Shown here piece after piece: positions 36,366 through 44,699 of a stretch of 64,000 nt of DNA. The notes under the pieces are model-generated. The model was not told the DNA's origin, made no database searches, and was given only the letters and a program-made list of their open reading frames with translations. The first letter of the stretch is position 1. Each line of letters starts with the position of its first letter. A program made the position numbers and the translations under genes. This DNA comes from an uncultured Bacteroidota bacterium (GTDB lineage: Bacteria; Bacteroidota; Bacteroidia; Flavobacteriales; Flavobacteriaceae): assembly GCA_913047695.1 (NCBI GenBank), contig CAJWUI010000003.1, positions 1 to 64,000 on the forward strand, read 5' to 3'.

Positions 36366-36839
36366 ATGGAGAAAAAATGGTTTGTCGTTTATACCCGTCA
36401 CAAGCAGGAGCTTAAAGTAGTACAGCAGCTATCAGCTATGGGCATTACTAACTACTGCCCAACAGTAACCTTTACAAAACAATATTCTGACAGAAAGAAA
36501 AAAGTAACTAGACCATTGCTCTCTTCATATGTCATGGTTCAATTAGAAGAAAAAGAGCGTGATAAAGTTTTTTCATGTATAGGTATAGTCCGCTACCTTT
36601 TTTTCCTTGGAAAACCTGCGGTTGTTTCTGCTTCCGAAATTGATTTAATGCAGGACCACCTAAATGGGATTCACAAAGATATTAAAGTAACTACTCTTCG
36701 TGTGGGTCAGTCTCATACAATTACCGAAGGGCCTTTTTCAGGTCTAAGAGGTAAAGTAGTTCAAACAGACAATACAAAAGTTAAATTAGAGCTTACTTCT
36801 TTGGGGATGAGTATTACCCTAACAAAACAAGCGGCTTAA
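36366..36839 (+). CDS. upxY: UpxY family transcription antiterminator (specialised NusG)
   Basis: This 157-residue NusG paralogue has an NGN domain (KKWFVVYTRHKQELKVVQQL, RPLLSSYVMVQL, IGIVRYLFFLGKPAVVS) and a C-terminal KOW domain (EGPFSGLRGKVVQTDNTKVK). UpxY proteins bind RNA polymerase in the leader of capsule or O-antigen operons and let it read through long biosynthetic clusters. Its place as the first gene of the plus-strand locus fits exactly. A structured leader lies upstream, and a second one lies between this gene and the next. Confidence 0.92.
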   Translation: MEKKWFVVYTRHKQELKVVQQLSAMGITNYCPTVTFTKQYSDRKKKVTRPLLSSYVMVQLEEKERDKVFSCIGIVRYLFFLGKPAVVSASEIDLMQDHLNGIHKDIKVTTLRVGQSHTITEGPFSGLRGKVVQTDNTKVKLELTSLGMSITLTKQAA

Positions 36840-36848
36840 AGACTTAAC

Positions 36849-36878
36849 TTTTAAAACACCATTTAAAAAATAACTTTG
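36849..36878 (+). promoter_or_regulatory. Candidate promoter between upxY and the winged-helix gene
   Basis: TAACTTTG (36871-36878) matches the -7 consensus TAnnTTTG exactly. A TTTT tract (36849-36852) stands 18 bases upstream as a near -33 box. This would start a transcript just ahead of the hairpin at 36894-36908 and make the biosynthetic operon independent of upxY transcription. Confidence 0.45.
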
Positions 36879-36908
36879 CCCAATTGGGACAGACACGGCG
36901 GAGCCGTG
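36879..36908 (+). other. Palindrome and GC-rich hairpin in the leader of the biosynthetic operon
   Basis: The palindrome CCCAATTGGG (36879-36888) is followed by a 6-bp GC-rich stem CACGGC-GGA-GCCGTG (36894-36908) and then an A-rich stretch before the ATG at 36931. GC-rich stems stand out in this AT-rich sequence. It could be the RNA element at which UpxY acts, or an operator for the adjacent winged-helix regulator. Confidence 0.5.
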
Positions 36909-36930
36909 CTAAAAAACAAAAATTTTAATT

Positions 36931-37449
36931 ATGCTAGGTAAGCTTATTACGTCCAAAACACGCCTTCGACTGCTAATTAAATTCTTTATCTCACAGGCCA
37001 ATCGGGGTTACTTAAATGGACTTGCAACCGAAATGGGTGAATCCACAAACGCAATCCGAAAAGAGCTTAATCACCTTCAAGGAGCAGGTTACCTAGAAAA
37101 AGTAAAAGTTGATAATAAAGTTGAATATAAAGCTAACATTAATCATCCTCTTTTCGAAGTTATGCAAAAGGTAGTTTTTAAACATTTAGGTTTAGAAGAT
37201 GTTGTAGAAACTGTTCTAGAGCGAATGGGAGATGTTGATCAGATTATCTTGGTTGGAGATTATGCAAAAGGAAACGACTCAGGTCTAATTGAGGTGTTTT
37301 TAATCGGCCAGGAACTTAACATGCAATACATTGCCCAACTAGAAGATAAAATTGAAGATTTAATAGGGAGAAAGGTGAGCTTTTATTTAGCCTCCAAGTT
37401 TTTAGCAGACCGTAAACATATAGTACTATTCAATTCTAAAGAGAAATGA
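36931..37449 (+). CDS. Winged-helix transcriptional regulator (ArsR-like) of the polysaccharide locus
   Basis: This 172-residue protein has an N-terminal winged helix-turn-helix (ITSKTRLRLLIKFFISQANR, LATEMGESTNAIRKELNHLQ, GAGYLEKVKVDNKVEYKAN) and a C-terminal domain from about residue 90 resembling a minimal nucleotidyltransferase fold (VDQIILVGDYAKGNDSGLIE). It overlaps the next gene by 4 bases (ATGA). Genes of this type often follow UpxY in flavobacterial O-antigen loci and probably set its expression. Ligand unknown. Confidence 0.85.
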   Translation: MLGKLITSKTRLRLLIKFFISQANRGYLNGLATEMGESTNAIRKELNHLQGAGYLEKVKVDNKVEYKANINHPLFEVMQKVVFKHLGLEDVVETVLERMGDVDQIILVGDYAKGNDSGLIEVFLIGQELNMQYIAQLEDKIEDLIGRKVSFYLASKFLADRKHIVLFNSKEK

Positions 37450-37796
37450 TACATACAGAAAGTGAAGAGCGCCCCTGGGGAAGATTTTTTGTGCTACATG
37501 ATCAGCCAACCTATAAACTTAAGCGTATAGAGGTTGATCCTGGTGGTAGACTCTCATATCAGTACCATCATAAACGCTCTGAGGCATGGACCATAGTAAG
37601 CGGGACTGGCCTAATAACCTTAGACGGTGTAGATAAAGAGTACGTTAAAGGACAGACCATTCTGATCCCTCAAGGTGTAAAACACCGCATTGAAAATATA
37701 GGATCGGAAAAAGTGGTTTTTATTGAAGTTCAAACTGGAACCTATTTTGGAGAGGACGATATTGTTCGAATTGAAGATGATTACAACAGGTTATAA
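37446..37796 (+). CDS. Cupin, mannose-6-phosphate isomerase type II C-terminal domain
   Basis: This 116-residue single cupin corresponds to the phosphomannose isomerase domain of AlgA/ManC-like proteins. It begins ERPWGRFFVL, with the metal-binding SYQYHHKRSEAWTIVSGTG and ILIPQGVKHRIEN. It may convert fructose-6-P to mannose-6-P for the GDP-mannose route used by Gmd, although the guanylyltransferase domain is absent here. Start overlaps the regulator by 4 bases and the stop is adjacent to the next ATG. Confidence 0.88.
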   Translation: MIHTESEERPWGRFFVLHDQPTYKLKRIEVDPGGRLSYQYHHKRSEAWTIVSGTGLITLDGVDKEYVKGQTILIPQGVKHRIENIGSEKVVFIEVQTGTYFGEDDIVRIEDDYNRL

Positions 37797-38222
37797 ATGA
37801 GTAAACCAAAGGCAATAATTGTTTCAGGATATTTTAATCCTCTACATAGGGGACATATAGAATTATTTAAAAAAGCTAAGGCTTATGGCGATGTTCTTTG
37901 GGTTATTGTAAATAGTGATCTTCAAAGAAAATTAAAAGGAAGTAAGGAATTTATGGATGAGAATGAGAGATTAACTATTGTATGTGCTATCAAGTATGTT
38001 GATAGTGCTCTTATTTCTATTGATAGTGATAAAACTCAATGTTATACACTAGCTAAACTCGCAGATGATTATAATTTAAAGTATGATCTTTTTTTTGCTA
38101 ACGGAGGAGATCAAAATAATAACTCTATTCCTGAGATAGAAATATGTAAAAACAATAGCATTGGGTTAATTGAAGGATTAGGAGATAAGATTCAGTCCTC
38201 TTCTTGGCTACTTAATAGATAA
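37797..38222 (+). CDS. TagD/RfaE-like nucleotidyltransferase (cytidylyltransferase family)
   Basis: This 141-residue enzyme has the HxGH motif in SGYFNPLHRGHIELFKKAKA and the ERLTIVCAIKYVD block of nucleotidyltransferases that attach CMP or AMP to phosphorylated alcohols or sugars. The acceptor is unknown; polyol phosphate or ethanolamine-like groups are family possibilities. ISSTSK-type signature of TagD is replaced by a variant ending (QSSSWLLNR). It follows the cupin directly and precedes ugd. A decayed homologue is found at 40525-40961. Confidence 0.85.
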   Translation: MSKPKAIIVSGYFNPLHRGHIELFKKAKAYGDVLWVIVNSDLQRKLKGSKEFMDENERLTIVCAIKYVDSALISIDSDKTQCYTLAKLADDYNLKYDLFFANGGDQNNNSIPEIEICKNNSIGLIEGLGDKIQSSSWLLNR

Positions 38223-38223
38223 A

Positions 38224-39570
38224 ATGAGAGTAAAAAATATATGTTGTATTGGTGCAGGTTTTGTCGGTGGACCAACCATGGCAGTAATTGCAGTTAAGTG
38301 CCCTCATTTAAATATAACAGTTGTTGATAGTAATCCAGAGAGGATAAAAGCATGGAACGGACCTTCAGATTATCTTCCTGTATATGAGCCTGGCTTAGCT
38401 GAGCTAATAGAAGAAGCACGCGGGAGAAACCTATTCTTTTCTAAGAATATTGGTGAAAATATTGAGAAGGCTGAAATGATATTTATGGCGGTTAATACTC
38501 CTACGAAAGATAGTGGAAAGGGAGCAGGCATGGCTGCGGACTTAAGGTATGTGGAGGCGTGTGCAAAAGATATAGCTAAATACTCAAAGTCGGATAAAAT
38601 AATTATTGAAAAGTCTACCCTTCCAGTACGAACAGCTGAAAAAATTAAAGAGATTTTAGAAGAAAACTCAAATGGCATCCATTTTGAAATTCTTTCTAAT
38701 CCTGAATTCTTAGCTGAAGGTACTGCAATAAAAGATCTATTTAAATCTGATAGAGTATTAATTGGTGGAGAGAGAACTGCTTCTGGACAAAAAGCGGTCC
38801 AAGCCCTTGTTGATATTTATTATAATTGGATTCCAAAAGAGAAAATATTAACTACTAATGTTTGGTCATCCGAACTTGCGAAACTTGCATCAAATGCAAT
38901 GTTAGCTCAGCGAATTTCATCAATAAATAGCCTTTCAGCACTTTGTGAAAAAACTGGAGCAAATATTGACGAGCTATCTAAAGCTATTGGTATGGATCAC
39001 AGAATTGGGCCACACTTTTTAAAGACATCTGTAGGCTTCGGCGGAAGCTGTTTTCAAAAAGACATACTCAATTTAGTATATTTATGTAAATATTATGGTC
39101 TCTTTAAAGTTGCTGAATATTGGCATCAAGTAGTAAAAATAAACGACTACCAAAAAGATCGTTTTGCTCAGAAAATAATTGATCACTTTATTGGAGATTT
39201 AAATGGGAAAAGAATTGCCATTTTAGGGTGGGCATTTAAAGCGAATACAAATGATAGTAGAGAGTCTGCTGCCATTTATGTTGCTGAAAAGTTGACCATG
39301 GCTGGCGCTATTCTTGAAATTTATGATCCGATGGTATTGAAGGAATCTATATTTAGAGATATTGATTTTTATTGGAAGTCTTCAAATACAAAAGACTTTA
39401 AGTCGCGGATTTCAGTAATCGATTCTATTAATACTTTGGACCTTAGTGTTGATGCAGTAGCCATTTTAACTGAGTGGGAGGATTTTAAAAATTTAGATTT
39501 TTCAAAGACTGAAGTTTTTGATGGTAGAGGGGTTATTTCATCAAGCACTTATTCAATTGGGAAGGGATGA
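38224..39570 (+). CDS. ugd: UDP-glucose 6-dehydrogenase, eukaryote-like type
   Basis: This 448-residue enzyme oxidises UDP-glucose to UDP-glucuronate using two NAD+. It has the N-terminal NAD motif CCIGAGFVGGPTMAVIA, FMAVNTPT, and the catalytic Cys276 in GFGGSCFQKDILNL. Length and residue number match the animal-type enzyme rather than the shorter bacterial Ugd. Its product could feed the epimerase at 46943, giving UDP-galacturonate. Confidence 0.96.
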   Translation: MRVKNICCIGAGFVGGPTMAVIAVKCPHLNITVVDSNPERIKAWNGPSDYLPVYEPGLAELIEEARGRNLFFSKNIGENIEKAEMIFMAVNTPTKDSGKGAGMAADLRYVEACAKDIAKYSKSDKIIIEKSTLPVRTAEKIKEILEENSNGIHFEILSNPEFLAEGTAIKDLFKSDRVLIGGERTASGQKAVQALVDIYYNWIPKEKILTTNVWSSELAKLASNAMLAQRISSINSLSALCEKTGANIDELSKAIGMDHRIGPHFLKTSVGFGGSCFQKDILNLVYLCKYYGLFKVAEYWHQVVKINDYQKDRFAQKIIDHFIGDLNGKRIAILGWAFKANTNDSRESAAIYVAEKLTMAGAILEIYDPMVLKESIFRDIDFYWKSSNTKDFKSRISVIDSINTLDLSVDAVAILTEWEDFKNLDFSKTEVFDGRGVISSSTYSIGKG

Positions 39571-39694
39571 AAAGAACAATGGGAGTATTTTTATAAATCT
39601 AAAAAGACTAAGTGGCAAACTATTTATAATTGTAAATAACAATCATTAAGAGTAGTATCTGGGAAGATGAAAAATATAATTCTAAATTAAAATA

Positions 39695-40471
39695 ATGAAA
39701 CAAAAATTAAGAATAATTCATAGATATTTTATTATGATAGGGATTAACTTATTGGACACTAAAAATTTTTTTTTAAATTTTTTTTGGTATCTGAAATGCC
39801 TTTCAAAATTTAAAAATGATAAAGAATTATTTGAATTAGATTTTTGGCCAATTTTTGGAGAAAATAAGATATCAGCTGGTTCTATAAAAAGCCATTATTT
39901 TATTCAAGATTTATTTGTGTCACAATTAATTTTTGAAAATTCGCCTAAAAATATTTTAGATATTGGATCAAGAATTGATGGTTTTGTAGCACATGTTTCC
40001 ACATTTAGGGAAATAGACGTACTTGATATAAGACCTTTAGAAGGAAAAATTAAAAACATCAATTTTAAGAAACATGACTTGATGAATGAAATTTCAAGTC
40101 TAGAAAAGAAATACGAATGTGTAACCTGTTTGCATGCGCTAGAACATTTTGGTCTTGGCAGATACGGTGACCCAATAGATCCTAAAGGTCACTTAAAGGG
40201 TATAAAAAACATTCACAAGATTTTATCTAAAAATGGGACATGTTATTTGTCTTTTCCATTAGGTAGAAACAGAGTAGAGTTTAATGCACATAGAGTTTTT
40301 TCGATTAAATATATTAAACCAATATTAGAGAGTTTTTTTACAATAGAGTCATTTAGTTATATATCAGATGATGGATCTTTATTTGAAAATGTAAATATAG
40401 AAAATGGTAAAGAAACCAATTTTAATTGTAATTATGGTTGTTCAATTTTTGAATTGAAAAAAAGAGTTTAA
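39695..40471 (+). CDS. DUF268-type SAM-dependent methyltransferase-like protein
   Basis: This 258-residue protein has a methyltransferase-like core: ILDIGSRIDGFVAHVSTF, an acidic DVLDIRPLEGKI strand, and CLHALEHFGLGRYGDPIDP followed by KGHLKGIKNIHKIL, the hallmark of DUF268. The family occurs in O-antigen loci and is taken as sugar methyltransferase, without direct proof. Gaps on both sides (125 and 53 bases) hold no gene; the downstream one abuts a pseudogene. Confidence 0.8.
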   Translation: MKQKLRIIHRYFIMIGINLLDTKNFFLNFFWYLKCLSKFKNDKELFELDFWPIFGENKISAGSIKSHYFIQDLFVSQLIFENSPKNILDIGSRIDGFVAHVSTFREIDVLDIRPLEGKIKNINFKKHDLMNEISSLEKKYECVTCLHALEHFGLGRYGDPIDPKGHLKGIKNIHKILSKNGTCYLSFPLGRNRVEFNAHRVFSIKYIKPILESFFTIESFSYISDDGSLFENVNIENGKETNFNCNYGCSIFELKKRV

Positions 40472-40524
40472 GCTAGATCAGCATTTATTGAATTTAATTG
40501 AAATCATTAATTTAATTCTTAAAC

Positions 40525-40961
40525 ATGAGTAAACTAAACAAATCATTGTATTCGTACATTTTAAACGAATCTGAAAAGGGTATTTGGAATATTTCAATAA
40601 TGCTAAAGCTAAGTCAAACATGCTTTTTTGGGCGAATAATATTGACTAATATGGAGAGCTATGGAGAATTAAGGATTTTCAGGATGAAAACAATTGCATG
40701 ATTACCATTTCTAACATTAAAGTGCTGAATAAGGTAATATTATCAATTGATTTTGACATATCTGTCGATAAGACTATTGAGTCAATTTTTTCTCAGTTTG
40801 GAGAGGTTTATGAGTTAGATTTTGCAAACGAAGATGATCCAAATAATGACACCGCTTTACTGAGACAAATTTATGAAATGATAGTTGATGGTCTAAAAGA
40901 TGGACTTGAAAATAAAATGCAGTCATTTAGTTGGCTGTTCAAAAAAAATAATAAATTTTAA
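40525..40961 (+). pseudogene. Decayed second copy of the TagD-like nucleotidyltransferase
   Basis: The 3' part reads FQDENNCMITISNIKVLNKV, then ILSIDFD, LDFANEDDPNNDTAL and KMQSFSWLFKK. This lines up with MDENERLTIVCAIKYVDSAL, ISIDSD, LFFANGGDQNN and KIQSSSWLLN of the intact gene at 37797-38222. The same frame is broken upstream by TAA at 40647. The 5' part, starting ATGAGTAAAC exactly like the intact gene, lies in another frame that ends at 40701, and the HxGH motif is lost. It is a full-length relic with a frameshift and a stop. Divergence shows that it is a distant paralogue, not a recent copy. Confidence 0.8.
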
Positions 40962-40962
40962 A

Positions 40963-41931
40963 ATGAAAAAAGCTTTTATAACAGGAGTAGCTGGACAAGA
41001 TGGCAGTTATTTATCAGAATATCTATTAAAAAAAGGATATGAAGTTCATGGTCTAGTAAGAAGAAATTCTGTACCAGAAAATCAATCTTCAAGACTTGAT
41101 TTTATTAATAAAAATTTCCATACTCATTATGGAGACTTACTAGATGAAGGTGGTTTGAATAAATTAATTTCTGAATTAATGCCTGACGAAATATATAACT
41201 TAGCGGCACAGAGTCATGTTAGAATTAGTTTTGATATTCCACAATTTACCGCAAAAACAAATGCAATTGGAGTATTAAATATGCTTGAAGCTTTTAGATT
41301 AAATGCCCCGAATGCAAGATTCTACCAAGCAAGTTCTTCGGAGATGTTTGGGATTTCTGTTGATAGTGACGGTTTTCAGCGAGAAACAACACCTTTCATA
41401 CCTGTAAGTCCTTACGGGTGCGCCAAAGTTTTTGGATTTAACATATCAAATAATTACAAAAAAGCCTATAATCTTCATATTGTAAATGGAATTTTATTTA
41501 ATCATGAATCTCCTAGAAGAGGAAGTAATTTTGTAACTAACAAGGTTGTAAAAACAGCAGTAGAAATTAAAATGGGATTAAGAAAAAGGCTCGAACTTGG
41601 AAACATGGATTCATACAGAGATTGGGGACACTCAAAGGATTATGTTAGAGCAATGCATATGATTTTGAACAATGACAAACCAGATAATTATGTAGTTGCC
41701 ACAGGGAAAACTTTCTCCGTCAGGGAAATGGTAGAATACGTGTTTGGAAAGTTAAATTTGGATTTTAATAAATATGTTTTTCAAAATCCAAAATATTTAA
41801 GACCTGAAGAATTACCTTATTTAAAGGGAGATTCTTCTAAACTTAGAAATAATTTTGATTGGAAACCAGAGTATACATTTGAAACAATGTTGGATGAAAT
41901 GATTGTCTTTTGGAATAATGAACTTGGTTAA
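40963..41931 (+). CDS. gmd: GDP-mannose 4,6-dehydratase
   Basis: This short-chain dehydrogenase makes GDP-4-keto-6-deoxy-D-mannose. It has the NADP motif FITGVAGQDGSYLSEYLL, the Gmd hallmark GLVRRNS, YNLAAQSHVRISFD, the catalytic SSSEMFG and YGCAKVFG (Tyr-x-x-x-Lys), NHESPRRGSNFVTNK and GNMDSYRDWGHSKDYVRAM. The frame is open from 40900 inside the pseudogene; ATG 40963 gives the proper N-terminus and 322 residues, at the short end for the family. Likely feeds the adjacent DegT-type aminotransferase. Confidence 0.94.
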   Translation: MKKAFITGVAGQDGSYLSEYLLKKGYEVHGLVRRNSVPENQSSRLDFINKNFHTHYGDLLDEGGLNKLISELMPDEIYNLAAQSHVRISFDIPQFTAKTNAIGVLNMLEAFRLNAPNARFYQASSSEMFGISVDSDGFQRETTPFIPVSPYGCAKVFGFNISNNYKKAYNLHIVNGILFNHESPRRGSNFVTNKVVKTAVEIKMGLRKRLELGNMDSYRDWGHSKDYVRAMHMILNNDKPDNYVVATGKTFSVREMVEYVFGKLNLDFNKYVFQNPKYLRPEELPYLKGDSSKLRNNFDWKPEYTFETMLDEMIVFWNNELG

Positions 41932-42001
41932 CATGAAATTAAATGAATAGAAAACTAAATTTTAAAAGTTTAGGATCATTTTGTTTAAATGAAAATATAT
42001 T

Positions 42002-43105
42002 ATGAAAATACCACAATTTAAACCCTACATAGGCGCAGAAGAATACAAAAACATCAAAGAATGTTTTGATAACAATTGGGTGACTGAGGGTAAAAAAAGT
42101 AAAGAATTTGTCAATCAACTTAATGAATTGGTCGGTGTCAAATACGGTGTACTAGCTCCTAATGGTACACTCTCACTTTACCTAGGCCTTAAGGCTTTAG
42201 GAATTGGTAGTGGTGATGAAGTTATTGTACCAAACTTTTCATTTTATGCATCTGCCTCTTCAGTTATAATGGCAGGAGCTAAACCTGTTTTTGCAGAAGT
42301 TGATATTGAAAATTTGCAAGTAAATATAAATCAAGTTGAAAAAAAGATCACAAGAAAAACAAAAGCAATAATGCCTGTCCATGTATATGGAATGTCCTGT
42401 GATATTGAAAAAATAATGCAACTTTCAAAAAAATATAAATTAAAAATAATTGAAGATGCAGCCCAAGGGATTGGCTTAAAATATAAAGGAAAACATGTTG
42501 GTTCATTTGGTGAAATTGGAAGTTTTTCTTTTTTTGCTGATAAGACAATTACTACTGCCGAAGGTGGATATTTGTGTACAGATAGTCAAGATATTTACAA
42601 TAAGCTTCTATATCTTAGAAATCAAGGGCGAATAAATCGCGGATCATTTATACATCCCGAATTAGGATTTAATTTTAGGATGAATGATATCCAATCCTCT
42701 ATGGGATTGGCGCAATTAAAGAAACTTGATTTCATTATTAAAGCAAAAAATGAAAACTATGCTTTGTATAATCAAAATCTAAAACAAGAAAAGTTTAAGA
42801 TAATAAAACCAATAGAGGGATCAACTTTTGTACCCTTTAGAATTGCAATACTATTTGATGACATTTTTCAAAAGGAAAAAACTGAAAAAGAGTTAAATCT
42901 TGGGGGTGTAGAAACAAGAACTTTTTTCTATCCCTTAGATAGGCAACCACAATTTAAAAGAAAATATAATTTATTTTTCAAACCAAAAAAAGATTCAGTT
43001 TCTTTATCTCTTTATAAAAAAGGATTATGCTTACCCTCTTATGTCGGTCTTTCTGAAAAAGAGATTACTTACATATGCAAAAAAATCAATGAAAGTATAT
43101 TATGA
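42002..43105 (+). CDS. DegT/DnrJ/EryC1 sugar aminotransferase, GDP-perosamine-synthase-like
   Basis: This 367-residue PLP enzyme transfers an amino group to a keto sugar nucleotide. The PLP Lys181 lies in FFADKTITTAEGGYL; other blocks are NNWVTEGKKSKEF, LAPNGTLSLYLGLKALGIGS, IIEDAAQGIGLKYKG and the C-terminal THR-like KGLCLPSYVGLSEKEI. It follows gmd by 70 bases, so amination at C4 of GDP-4-keto-6-deoxymannose to GDP-perosamine (RfbE/Per type) is the best guess. It overlaps the next cupin gene by 4 bases. Confidence 0.87.
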   Translation: MKIPQFKPYIGAEEYKNIKECFDNNWVTEGKKSKEFVNQLNELVGVKYGVLAPNGTLSLYLGLKALGIGSGDEVIVPNFSFYASASSVIMAGAKPVFAEVDIENLQVNINQVEKKITRKTKAIMPVHVYGMSCDIEKIMQLSKKYKLKIIEDAAQGIGLKYKGKHVGSFGEIGSFSFFADKTITTAEGGYLCTDSQDIYNKLLYLRNQGRINRGSFIHPELGFNFRMNDIQSSMGLAQLKKLDFIIKAKNENYALYNQNLKQEKFKIIKPIEGSTFVPFRIAILFDDIFQKEKTEKELNLGGVETRTFFYPLDRQPQFKRKYNLFFKPKKDSVSLSLYKKGLCLPSYVGLSEKEITYICKKINESIL

Positions 43106-43515
43106 AAAAAATATTTTCGAAAGTAAATAATGAATTACTTCATATGGTCTACGACACAAATATTATTGAAAAAAATAGAATTGATTTAATTGGATCAGAA
43201 AATTTTCTGCAATGTGCGCTAGTTAAAAATTCTGATGTTGGATATAAATATCGTCCTCATTTTCATAACTCGAATAAGGTTAATTATGAAAAGATGCAGA
43301 CCCAAGAAACATGGTTCGTATTAAGTGGAAGTGTTAAAGTTTATCACTATGATATAAATGGTGAGTTGTTAAATGTTGAAATTTTAAAAAGGGGAGGTCT
43401 AAACATAACACTTAAAGGAGGACATACATTAGAAATCTTGCAAAAAAACACTTTAATAATGGAACACAAAAACGGTCCTTATTTAGGGTTTGATAAAGAT
43501 AAAACTTTGTTATGA
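43102..43515 (+). CDS. Small cupin-like protein of the polysaccharide locus
   Basis: This 137-residue protein has a cupin-like core (QETWFVLSGSVKVYHYDI, LKGGHTLEILQKNTLIMEHK) and a His-containing approach strand (YRPHFHN). It overlaps the aminotransferase by 4 bases. Similar small cupins in such loci include sugar isomerases or hydroxylase-like proteins; the function here is unknown. Confidence 0.6.
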   Translation: MKKIFSKVNNELLHMVYDTNIIEKNRIDLIGSENFLQCALVKNSDVGYKYRPHFHNSNKVNYEKMQTQETWFVLSGSVKVYHYDINGELLNVEILKRGGLNITLKGGHTLEILQKNTLIMEHKNGPYLGFDKDKTLL

Positions 43516-43840
43516 TTATCAAATTAGATTTAGTATTTGAAAAAAATGTTTATCAAGGATTTTTCTGTTTGATATTTTTGATGATCAAAGTATTAAACAT
43601 GCATGTTCAATAGATAATTCAGAATTTATTGAATCAAAGAAAAATATATAATAGTTATTGGTTTGAATTCTAATTAAATGTTAGGTTCTACAAACACTTT
43701 AAATAAACGGATTAAGTTAAAATTTATATTATTGATAGGTTGACATTCGGTTGACTTTTGTCATGAGCTAAATTGATTTACTTGGAGATTTAATAAAACC
43801 CAAAATAATTTTTTAAATCTCATATATGTCACAATAAAAA
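43516..43840. other. 325-base gap with possible decayed coding sequence
   Basis: No intact gene is seen. Short frames are interrupted repeatedly: for example MLGSTNTLNKRIKLKFILLI (43678-43740) ends in TGA, and FLFDIFDDQSIKHACSID followed by two stops lies in another frame. Composition is like its coding neighbours, so the gap may be the residue of a lost glycan gene. No parent family could be recognised. Confidence 0.3.
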
Positions 43841-44650
43841 ATGAATAAAAATAAAATTTATATCAGACTTAAAGGAGGGTTTGGGAATCAACTATTTATT
43901 TATGCATTTGCAATTTACTGCAAAAGATATTTTGGGTGTGATATTCTGATCGATAATTATACAGGTTATGTTAAAGATGTTTATGGAAGAAAACCAATGT
44001 TAGAAATGATTGGGATTAAATTCAAAAAAACTAATGTTTTACAAAATTTTTATATTACGCTTTGTAGAAAACTTGTTTTTGGAAAAATAACTTATTTAAA
44101 TTTAGAAAAAGACCCAGATATAATATTTAATGATAAAGAATTTGAAAACAAGAATTTATATATCGAGGGATATTTTCAAAATGTTAAATACTTTAATAAA
44201 ATAAAAAAAACAATTTTTCAAAAAATCAATTTAGATTTAATTGATCTAAAAAATAATTATAAAAAAAAAATTAATCCTTTAATTGATGTTTGCCTTCATC
44301 ACAGAACTACTGATTATAATTTTGTTATTGAAAGTTTGTTCTTTGAAAAAGCTTTTGAAAAAATAGAAAATAAAATTAATAAACCAAAGTATTATGTTTT
44401 TTCAGAATCTATAGAAGTTAGCAAAAAATATTTTTCAACTTTCAATGATAAAGAATTCATTTTTGTTCAAAATATGTCAGACTTAGAGGATTTCAAATTA
44501 ATGACATTTTTCAAAAATTATATTTTGACTATCGGAACTTTTGGTATATGGGCTGCACTTTTATCAAATAAAAAAAATAAAATTATTCTGAAGCCAAAAA
44601 AAAATGCAACGAATAATGGAGCATTTCCACTGGAATCTATTTCAATCTAG
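43841..44650 (+). CDS. GT11 family glycosyltransferase (alpha-1,2-fucosyltransferase-like)
   Basis: This 269-residue protein has GT11 motifs: IYIRLKGGFGNQLFIYAFAI at the start, LYIEGYFQNVKYF in the middle, and HHRTTDY, the variant of the HxRRxDY donor-binding motif, near residue 150. Typical members add L-fucose from GDP-L-fucose. No GDP-fucose synthase is found in the window, so the donor is either made elsewhere or is a different GDP-6-deoxy sugar. A decayed gap precedes it. Confidence 0.85.
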   Translation: MNKNKIYIRLKGGFGNQLFIYAFAIYCKRYFGCDILIDNYTGYVKDVYGRKPMLEMIGIKFKKTNVLQNFYITLCRKLVFGKITYLNLEKDPDIIFNDKEFENKNLYIEGYFQNVKYFNKIKKTIFQKINLDLIDLKNNYKKKINPLIDVCLHHRTTDYNFVIESLFFEKAFEKIENKINKPKYYVFSESIEVSKKYFSTFNDKEFIFVQNMSDLEDFKLMTFFKNYILTIGTFGIWAALLSNKKNKIILKPKKNATNNGAFPLESISI

Positions 44651-44699
44651 AACTCAATAAGTTTTAAACTTTTTAAAAAATCAAAAATTTCCAATTTTG

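Noticed and set aside
40698-40961. Independent small gene of 87 codons upstream of gmd
   Set aside because: Its translation aligns with the C-terminal half of the nucleotidyltransferase at 37797-38222 and its frame is open upstream only to a stop; better read as part of a pseudogene.
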